Of a DNA stretch of 64,000 nucleotides, positions 58,536 through 64,000 are shown piece after piece (the stretch's first letter is position 1; each line of letters opens with the position of its first letter). Where the stretch lies: NCBI GenBank assembly GCA_945787845.1, contig CALZJH010000002.1:62001-126000 (forward strand). The letters are read 5' to 3'. The notes beneath the pieces are model-generated. The model did no database searches. It was given only the letters and a program-made list of their open reading frames with translations, and had not been told where the DNA came from. The position numbers were made by a program, and so were the translations under genes. The stretch is from an uncultured Woeseiaceae bacterium (GTDB lineage Bacteria > Pseudomonadota > Gammaproteobacteria > Steroidobacterales > Woeseiaceae).

Positions 58536-59780
58536 ATGAAACTTGACCATTCCACCTGTCTTTCCTGCGGGCTGCTGTTGACGTTGGTCATGTTCGGAAA
58601 CGCTGCCGCCGAAATCGTAGTGGGCGATCGTAGTGTGAGCTGTGCCGAGGACCCGGCCTGTATTAACCGCCTTCACCCCGACATCCCAATGGTTGCCAAA
58701 GCGGATCCCGGCGAGCGCATCGTATTCCTCGGCCGCGATGCTTTTGACCTGACCCTCGACCCGGACAAGTTCTCAATCGCGAAGACCATACCCCGAGAAG
58801 GGGTCGGCATTGTCCATGCACTGACCGGGCCGGTCTTTATTAACGGCGCGGAAGCGGGCGATGTGTTAGCAGTAACCATCGAGGGGCTCGAGCCTGACGA
58901 TGTCGGCTGGACCGAGGCTGGACCATTTGGGTTCGCCGGCGATCAGTTCGGAACAGATGAGCGATTCATCGTATGGCGCATCAATGGCGATTTTGCCACT
59001 AGCGATGCTCTGCCGGGCGTGCGTATTCCGAACGCGAGTTTTCCAGGCGTCGTCACGACCTTACCCGGCGAAAAGTTGCTCGCCGATGTGCTGGCGCGAG
59101 AGGCTCAGCTGCTCGAATCGGGCGGCGCCGTGATGAACCCCGATCCCGACGAGGCAGAGCCGGCAATGCTGTGCGGAGTGGAAGGGACGAAATCGTCGGA
59201 GTGCCTCCGGACGATTCCGCCACGTGAGCACGGGGGCAACATGGACATCCGCTATATCACGACCGGTACCACCGTGTACCTGCCGTGTTTCATCGATGGC
59301 TGCGGTCTGGCGGTTGGTGACTTCCACTACGCGCAGGGCGATGGAGAGGTGGCAGGCACGGCGATCGAGATGGGCGGCAGGATGACAGTCACCGCCCGCG
59401 TAGTCGAGAGCCCACCCGATTTGTCTTACGGCCCTCACTATGAGGGCCCGGCGTCGGTGTTGAGGATACCGTCAGAGCGCTTTTACGCCGTGACCGGTTT
59501 CCCGATCAAGGAAAAAGGCGACGTACCCGCAGACCTCGCCTACCTCGACTCCCCAAAAATTGCGGGTCTAAGCAACCTGTCGAGCGATATCAATCTTGCG
59601 GCACGAAATGCGCTGGCCGCCATGATTGACCACATCGTGTCGGAGTATGGTTATGACCGGACGCAGGCCTACATGATCGCGAGTGTTGCTGTCGATATGC
59701 GGATCGGCCAGTTGGTTGACGTTCCAAACGTCGGCGTAACCGCGGTACTACCGTTGGACATTTTTGTCGGGCGCGATTGA
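58536..59780 (+). CDS. Exported acetamidase/formamidase-family protein
   Basis: A 414-residue protein of the FmdA/AmdA family with an N-terminal signal peptide (CGLLLTLVMFGNAAAE). Family motifs are EHGGNMDIRYITTGTTVYLP, DFHYAQGDGEVAGTAIEMGG and DMRIGQLVDVPNVGVTAVLP, which include the metal and catalytic residues of formamidase. Cytoplasmic members hydrolyse formamide or acetamide to ammonia; the export signal puts this one in the periplasm, where it might hydrolyse another amide. Several cysteines (SCAED, ACINR, MLCGVE, SECLR, CFIDGCG) may form disulfides. AGGAG lies 8 bases before the ATG. It is a single gene within the truD-surE insertion. Confidence 0.9.
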   Translation: MKLDHSTCLSCGLLLTLVMFGNAAAEIVVGDRSVSCAEDPACINRLHPDIPMVAKADPGERIVFLGRDAFDLTLDPDKFSIAKTIPREGVGIVHALTGPVFINGAEAGDVLAVTIEGLEPDDVGWTEAGPFGFAGDQFGTDERFIVWRINGDFATSDALPGVRIPNASFPGVVTTLPGEKLLADVLAREAQLLESGGAVMNPDPDEAEPAMLCGVEGTKSSECLRTIPPREHGGNMDIRYITTGTTVYLPCFIDGCGLAVGDFHYAQGDGEVAGTAIEMGGRMTVTARVVESPPDLSYGPHYEGPASVLRIPSERFYAVTGFPIKEKGDVPADLAYLDSPKIAGLSNLSSDINLAARNALAAMIDHIVSEYGYDRTQAYMIASVAVDMRIGQLVDVPNVGVTAVLPLDIFVGRD

Positions 59781-59842
59781 CCCTATTTTCGAATGACTCG
59801 TACGGCTGCTTCTGGCCGAGTCCAGCCTGTCGAGTTACTTCA

Positions 59843-60574
59843 CTAGCCGACCTGGCGGGGATAAGTTAGCAGTAGCGCTCCAACCTGCAGCCCATCGTAG
59901 AGCACATGCGCAATGATCAGGGGCAGCAGTCGACGGCGATGGAAGTAGAAAGCGCCTATCACGATACCCTTGATGGCAATCGTAACGATACCGTACGGGC
60001 CCTGGCTCCAGTGCGTTACGCCGACCAGCACTGCGGCAATCAGGATAACCATCGAAATCCAGAGTTTGCTCGCCGAGAACGACCATAACTCGGACAGCAA
60101 GAATGTCCGCACCAGCTCTTCGTACAGTGCGATGCCTATCCAGAGGACGGGACCGAACCAAAGCACAACCATCCACGGACTTTCCCGCATGTCCAGCATC
60201 AATCCCAGGAGCTCTCGGTTTGGCGTGAAGGCCAGAAGGTCGCTCAATGTGAATCGTGCGGCGAAGAACAGCACAAAGTAAATCACCGTAAGCACGATCC
60301 CCCAGGCGATATCGGTGACGATGCCACCTTCTCCGGAGTTCAGAGCAGATAAATGCTCTCCGAGGAAAAAGTGCTTCAGTAACCAGATCACGAGGATCCC
60401 GAGGCCGCCAAACACCAACGGATAGACAATCAGTTCGATCGAAGCGAAGCCGGTCGACTGGTGCATCCTGTACCAGACCATCAACACAGCGGGAGCGCCG
60501 GCAACGGCCAGGAGCGCAATCAGTCGCCTTGCTCCTACGCGTTTAGCCTCGTGCCTGTCGAGATCGAATGCCAC
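59843..60574 (-). CDS. CPBP-family intramembrane metalloprotease
   Basis: A 243-residue membrane protein with six or seven hydrophobic segments. The CPBP (Abi) motifs are present: an EExxR-type motif in ALYEELVRTFLLSEL, a histidine in VGVTHWSQG, and RRRLLPLIIAHVLYDGLQ near the end. These residues form the glutamate/histidine metal site of the Rce1-like fold. The GTG at 60572-60574 is chosen because earlier starts would run into the Smr gene. Substrate unknown; members of this family act in prenyl-protein processing, bacteriocin self-immunity and other roles. It lies 5 bases after smr. Confidence 0.85.
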   Translation of the reverse strand: MAFDLDRHEAKRVGARRLIALLAVAGAPAVLMVWYRMHQSTGFASIELIVYPLVFGGLGILVIWLLKHFFLGEHLSALNSGEGGIVTDIAWGIVLTVIYFVLFFAARFTLSDLLAFTPNRELLGLMLDMRESPWMVVLWFGPVLWIGIALYEELVRTFLLSELWSFSASKLWISMVILIAAVLVGVTHWSQGPYGIVTIAIKGIVIGAFYFHRRRLLPLIIAHVLYDGLQVGALLLTYPRQVG

Positions 60575-60579
60575 GGTTG

Positions 60580-61107
60580 TCAGGTTCGCTGCAGTAGCAC
60601 GTAGACCGCGCCGGTGCCGCCATCGACCTGCCGAGTCGAAACGAATGCGAGCACACTGTCCCATTTGCGCAGCCAGCGATTGACGGCGTTCTTCAGGACG
60701 GGACCGCGATCGCCGGACCCCAGCCCTTTGCCGTGAACCACGCGGACACAGTACTTGCCCTGGGAGGCGCTGTAGTCGATAAAGTCAGCCAGGCGCTGCC
60801 GGGCTTCATCGACGGTCATGCCGTGCAGGTCGATCTCGGCTTGTACGCTGTAGCCGCCACGCTGAAGTTTGCGCATGGTGCGTTTGCCGACGTGCTGGCG
60901 GTGGAAGCGCAGGGCCGCTCCATAGCCATGCTCGAGCGTGTCGATGTCGTCCTGGAGACTCTCGGCGAGGGCCTGCCGCTCGTCCGCCTTGGTAAACCGG
61001 GCTTTGGGCTTCGGTCTGGTCTTTGCCTCGGGCACGCGCTTTTCGGCCCGCAAGGGCTTTGCGCCTCGAATTGCGCGTCGAAAGTCGTCGATGTCTTTCT
61101 CGTTCAC
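60580..61107 (-). CDS. Smr-domain protein (SmrA/SmrB-like)
   Basis: A 175-residue protein with a basic, unstructured N-terminal third ([20 protein letters not shown]) and a C-terminal Smr domain marked by [16 protein letters not shown] and [17 protein letters not shown]. The HGKG motif and DLHG aspartate-histidine pair belong to the nuclease site. SmrB cuts messages at collided ribosomes, and SmrA-like proteins have endonuclease activity; which of these applies is not clear. It starts 78 bases from the divergent surE gene. Confidence 0.9.
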   Translation of the reverse strand: MNEKDIDDFRRAIRGAKPLRAEKRVPEAKTRPKPKARFTKADERQALAESLQDDIDTLEHGYGAALRFHRQHVGKRTMRKLQRGGYSVQAEIDLHGMTVDEARQRLADFIDYSASQGKYCVRVVHGKGLGSGDRGPVLKNAVNRWLRKWDSVLAFVSTRQVDGGTGAVYVLLQRT

Positions 61108-61185
61108 AGCCGGTATAGTGTGCGCGTCTTACAAGCCAATCAAGGCTGCGCGCGTCGAATTCCAGAATGGAAAGCCTATCCTAGA

Positions 61186-61944
61186 ATGAAAATCCTCGTA
61201 AGTAACGACGACGGGTATCTCGCCACGGGAATCAATGCACTGATCGATGCGCTCGAACAGGTCGCCGATGTCGTCGTGGTGGCGCCGGACCGCAATCGGT
61301 CGGCGGCCAGCAACTCACTGACGCTGTCGACGCCGCTGCGGGTGTCGCAATACGGCGAGAATCGCTTCAAGGTTGACGGTACGCCGTCGGACTGTGTGCA
61401 CCTCGCGGTGACGGGCCTGCTCGATGAAGAGCCCGACCTGGTCGTCTCCGGGATCAATCACGGCGCGAACCTCGGGGACGACGTGATTTACTCCGGCACG
61501 GTGGCGGCCGCGATGGAGGGAAGATTCCTGGGGTTGCCGACGATTGCCGTGTCGCTGGTCGGGAAGACCCTGGTCGGCGCCAAGCTGACGCATTTCGAAA
61601 CGGCCGCGAAGGTGGCGGTAGAACTCGTCGACAAGATCGAACGGGCCGGGCTGGCTCCGGACACGGTGCTCAACGTCAATGTCCCGGATCTCCCCTATGA
61701 GGAGCTCAATGGAATTCGCGCTACGCGGCTCGGCTTCCGCCACAAGTCGGAGCAGATCCTGAAAGACACCGACCCGTATGGCCGTCCGATCTACTGGGTC
61801 GGCCCGGCGGGTGAGGGTCAGGACACGGGCGAGGGCACGGACTTCCACGCCATTGCCCAGGGTGCCGCCGCGGTCACGCCGCTAAAGGTAGATCTGACCC
61901 GGCACGAAGCGGTACCCGATATCGCCAAGTGGCTGAAGAAGTGA
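61186..61944 (+). CDS. surE: 5'/3'-nucleotidase SurE
   Basis: A 252-residue metal-dependent phosphatase for nucleoside monophosphates. The N-terminal metal motif is ILVSNDDGY with the paired aspartates; further ligands are in [25 protein letters not shown]. The frame is open well upstream, but ATG 61186 starts the protein exactly where the family does. It is followed by pcm with a GTGA overlap, the conserved surE-pcm-nlpD-rpoS order for stationary-phase survival. Confidence 0.96.
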   Translation: MKILVSNDDGYLATGINALIDALEQVADVVVVAPDRNRSAASNSLTLSTPLRVSQYGENRFKVDGTPSDCVHLAVTGLLDEEPDLVVSGINHGANLGDDVIYSGTVAAAMEGRFLGLPTIAVSLVGKTLVGAKLTHFETAAKVAVELVDKIERAGLAPDTVLNVNVPDLPYEELNGIRATRLGFRHKSEQILKDTDPYGRPIYWVGPAGEGQDTGEGTDFHAIAQGAAAVTPLKVDLTRHEAVPDIAKWLKK

Positions 61945-62600
61945 TCGACGTTCGGAAGGGCATCGGCATGACCTCGGCGCGCACCCGCGATCGCCTGGTG
62001 CAGCGACTGCGGGACCAAGGTATCCGCAACACAGCCGTGCTGGAGCAGATCCGCAATGTACCGCGGCATCTGTTCGTCGATGAAGCGCTGGCGAGCCGGG
62101 CGTACGAGGACACGGCGCTGCCGATCGGCCTCGGCCAGACGATCAGCCAGCCCTACGTTGTGGCGCGCATGACCGAGGCGCTGCTCGATGGCTTCGAGGG
62201 AGAAAAGGTGCTCGAGGTCGGGACAGGCTGCGGCTACCAGACGGCCGTGCTGGCGCCACTCGTCAAGAAGATCTACACGATTGAGCGCATACCCGAACTG
62301 TTGCGGAAGACCCGGCAGAGGTTGCGCGATCTCGATATCTACAACGTGCAGTTCAAACCCGGCGACGGCTGGGAGGGCTGGCGCAAATATGGCCCCTACG
62401 ACGGCATTATCGTCACGGCCGCGCCCGATGAAGTCCCCGAGAAACTACTGGAGCAGCTGGCACCGGGCGGGAGGCTGATTATTCCCGTTGGTCCGCCGGG
62501 CATTCAGGATCTCGTCAAAATCACGAAGCGCGACGATCACTTCGAGCAGGTCTCACTCGGCGCGGTCAGTTTTGTACCACTGGTAAAGGGGCGCTCATGA
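61941..62600 (+). CDS. pcm: Protein-L-isoaspartate O-methyltransferase
   Basis: A 219-residue SAM-dependent enzyme that repairs isoaspartyl damage in proteins. [18 protein letters not shown] is the SAM motif [17 protein letters not shown] is the substrate motif, and [27 protein letters not shown] closes the Rossmann fold. GTG 61941 overlapping the surE stop is preferred; a GTG at 61929 would add four residues. Confidence 0.95.
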   Translation: MIDVRKGIGMTSARTRDRLVQRLRDQGIRNTAVLEQIRNVPRHLFVDEALASRAYEDTALPIGLGQTISQPYVVARMTEALLDGFEGEKVLEVGTGCGYQTAVLAPLVKKIYTIERIPELLRKTRQRLRDLDIYNVQFKPGDGWEGWRKYGPYDGIIVTAAPDEVPEKLLEQLAPGGRLIIPVGPPGIQDLVKITKRDDHFEQVSLGAVSFVPLVKGRS

Positions 62601-63181
62601 CCTTGTTCAGGCCCTGGTATGACCGCGTGCTGCGCTGGTCGCGGCACAAACATGCGGAGCGCTATCTTGGTGCCATGAGTTTCGCGGAGTCGTCGTTCTT
62701 CCCGATCCCCGTCGACGTCATGCTGGCGCCGATGTGCCTCGCGGACAGGGAGCGGTGGGCACGCTACGCGCTGATTGCCACAGTGTTTTCGGTGCTCGGC
62801 GGCCTGGGCGGCTATGCCATCGGTTGGGGAATGTTCGAGGCGATCGAGCCATGGCTCCGTGAGTCGCACTACTGGGACGCTTACCTGACGGCCAGGAGCT
62901 GGTTCGATGACTACGGTGTCTGGGTCGTCTTCGTCGCCGGCTTTTCGCCGATTCCCTACAAGGTCTTCACAATTGCTGCTGGTGTTGCGGCGCTGAGCCT
63001 GCCCGGGTTCTTCATCGGGTCGCTGATAGGGCGCGCCGCGCGCTTTTTCCTGGTCGCGGGACTGGTGCGTATGGGCGGCAAGCGCTTCGAGTCGACGCTG
63101 TCGAAGCATATCGAGCGGATCGGCTGGGCACTGGTCGCCGTTACTGTGATTGTTATTGCGTGGCTTATGATGCGGGGCTAA
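62597..63181 (+). CDS. yqaA: YqaA-family membrane protein (DedA/VTT-like)
   Basis: A 194-residue membrane protein with hydrophobic segments near residues 55-78, 113-150 and 165-192. [19 protein letters not shown] and [19 protein letters not shown] are the characteristic re-entrant loops of the SNARE-associated/DedA superfamily. The family is linked to lipid-carrier and phospholipid movement across the membrane; the exact job here is unknown. It overlaps pcm by 4 bases and nlpD by one base, so it is inside the operon, a position found in several gammaproteobacteria. Confidence 0.9.
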   Translation: MTLFRPWYDRVLRWSRHKHAERYLGAMSFAESSFFPIPVDVMLAPMCLADRERWARYALIATVFSVLGGLGGYAIGWGMFEAIEPWLRESHYWDAYLTARSWFDDYGVWVVFVAGFSPIPYKVFTIAAGVAALSLPGFFIGSLIGRAARFFLVAGLVRMGGKRFESTLSKHIERIGWALVAVTVIVIAWLMMRG

Positions 63182-63864
63182 TGAGCTTCCGCGTTTGCAT
63201 CATTCTGTTCCTTTCCCTGGCGCTCGCGTCTTGCGGGGGGCGTTCGACGTGGCAGGACACGCCGCAGACACATATTGTACGCAGGGGCGAGACGCTGTTT
63301 TCCATCGCCTGGCGATACGGCAAGGATGCGGACTCGCTCGCGAGCTGGAACCGCCTGGGGGATGGCTCGCTGATCCATCCCGGCCAGGTCATTCGGCTGA
63401 CGCCGCCGAGCGGAGCGAGTAGCCGGAGCACCGCGAGCAGCAGTTCTCCAAGGCCGTCCACGCGGCCGCTGCCGCCGATCCCGGCCCAGCCCAGCCCACG
63501 GTGGACCTGGCCTACGAGCGGTCGAATCAATGTCGAATTTGGCGCAAAGCCCGGCCCGGGAACCGGTGTCCTGATCAATGGCCGAGTCGGGCAGCCCATT
63601 ACTGCTGCGGCTTCGGGACGCGTGGTATACGCGGGAAGTGGACTGATCGGATACGGGCAGCTTATTATTCTTAAACATAATGACACCTACCTGAGTGCCT
63701 ACGGGTACACCGCGTCGCTAAGGGTCAAAGAGGGACAAGAAGTAAAAAAAGGCCAGCGTATAGCGACGATGGGGGAGGGGCCGGAACGCAAGCCGCGACT
63801 GCATTTCGAGATCAGGCGCAATGGCCAGCCGGTTAACCCGCGACAGTTTCTGCCAGCGAGGTAA
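63181..63864 (+). CDS. nlpD: NlpD-like lipoprotein (LysM + degenerate M23)
   Basis: A 227-residue protein with a lipoprotein signal ending in ALASC (C18), a LysM domain (HIVRRGETLFSIAWRYGKDADSLASWNRL), a proline- and serine-rich linker and a LytM/M23 domain. The HxH motif that binds zinc in active M23 enzymes reads RLHFEIR, as in NlpD of E. coli, so the domain is probably not catalytic but activates the amidase AmiC at the septum. Its start overlaps the yqaA stop (TAATG). It stands before rpoS as usual; nlpD commonly carries the main rpoS promoter. Confidence 0.93.
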   Translation: MSFRVCIILFLSLALASCGGRSTWQDTPQTHIVRRGETLFSIAWRYGKDADSLASWNRLGDGSLIHPGQVIRLTPPSGASSRSTASSSSPRPSTRPLPPIPAQPSPRWTWPTSGRINVEFGAKPGPGTGVLINGRVGQPITAAASGRVVYAGSGLIGYGQLIILKHNDTYLSAYGYTASLRVKEGQEVKKGQRIATMGEGPERKPRLHFEIRRNGQPVNPRQFLPAR

Positions 63865-63890
63865 CTGACACGATCTCAGGCAAAAGCGCC

Positions 63891-64000
63891 TTGTCACAGA
63901 CTGGGGGGTTTGTTTTGGGACAGTTGCTGGATCCAACACGACAGTACCTCGACGAGATCGGCATCTCGCCGCTGCTCACTGCCGACGAAGAAAAAATGTA
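63891..64000 (+). CDS. rpoS: RNA polymerase sigma factor RpoS (start only)
   Basis: The frame read in the last 80 bases, DPTRQYLDEIGISPLLTADEEK, aligns with RpoS (DATQLYLGEIGxSPLLTAEEE), and its place after nlpD supports this. The frame has no ATG or GTG between an in-frame stop at 63834-63836 and this motif: only TTG at 63891 (preceded by AGG 10 bases upstream) and TTG at 63915 (preceded by GGGGGG). Either start leaves fewer than 14 residues before the motif, whereas E. coli RpoS has about 50. So sigma region 1.1 looks absent. The gene continues beyond the window. Confidence 0.85.
   Translation, partial: MSQTGGFVLGQLLDPTRQYLDEIGISPLLTADEEKM

Noticed and set aside
60733-61185. Long upstream extension of the surE frame
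   Set aside because: It is antisense to the Smr gene; the family start matches ATG 61186 exactly.

Overview
The window is a gene-dense, moderately GC-rich stretch of a Gram-negative chromosome. Several blocks are classic gammaproteobacterial neighbourhoods: map/rpsB-tsf-pyrH-frr-uppS-cdsA-rseP-bamA-skp-lpxD-lpxA-lpxB-rnhB-dnaE-accA-tilS, then pyrG-kdsA-eno-ftsB-truD, then surE-pcm-yqaA-nlpD-rpoS. Together with a lipoate-dependent sulfur-oxidation (sHdr-type) operon, wax-ester/triacylglycerol synthesis genes and GTP-dependent PEP carboxykinase, this points to an environmental, probably chemolithotrophic or mixotrophic gammaproteobacterium. The exact lineage cannot be read from the sequence. 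I see no insertion sequence, prophage, CRISPR array, rRNA or tRNA.

Layout. 1-4981 (+): the 3' end of a heterodisulfide-reductase-like operon. It holds an HdrC-like fragment, HdrB-like protein, a small hypothetical, lipoate-binding protein LbpA, an ArsR-family regulator with a SqrR/BigR-like cysteine pair, a FadL-family outer-membrane protein and an exported protein of unknown function. A strong hairpin follows. 5090-6796 (+): a cysteine-desulfurase-like class V aminotransferase. 6798-11135 (-): cytochrome c lipoprotein, exported zinc peptidase, WS/DGAT and a HAD-PlsC fusion. 11246-14035 (+): dusA, a methyltransferase and a cyclase-FHA protein, facing pckG (-). 16060-29176: yoaA-tsaB, then the phosphate regulon (phoB, phoR, porin, phoU, dsbB, pstS-C-A-B) with dapE in between on the minus strand. 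29177-33756 (-): yffB-like, dapD, glnD, map. 33930-57973 (+): an almost unbroken run of translation, cell-envelope and replication genes. 57912-61107: a four-gene insertion between truD and surE (membrane protein, exported acetamidase/formamidase, CPBP protease, Smr protein). 61186-64000 (+): surE-pcm-yqaA-nlpD and the start of rpoS.

How it works together. The sHdr genes oxidise sulfane sulfur in the cytoplasm with lipoylated LbpA as partner. The neighbouring ArsR-type protein is a plausible persulfide-sensing switch for the operon. PhoBR is autoregulated through a Pho box, and a four-half-site Pho box lies just before a porin placed inside the pho cluster, suggesting that phosphate starvation drives outer-membrane uptake along with PstSCAB. 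The envelope cluster couples protein synthesis, undecaprenyl-phosphate and phospholipid synthesis, outer-membrane assembly and lipid A synthesis.

Most notable: dxr, ispD, ispF and fabZ are all missing from the places where they normally sit in these conserved clusters. Other oddities are a repeat-built 125-residue tail on ribosomal protein S2, a cyclase-FHA protein with an altered catalytic residue, and an RpoS reading frame that begins without the usual N-terminal region.
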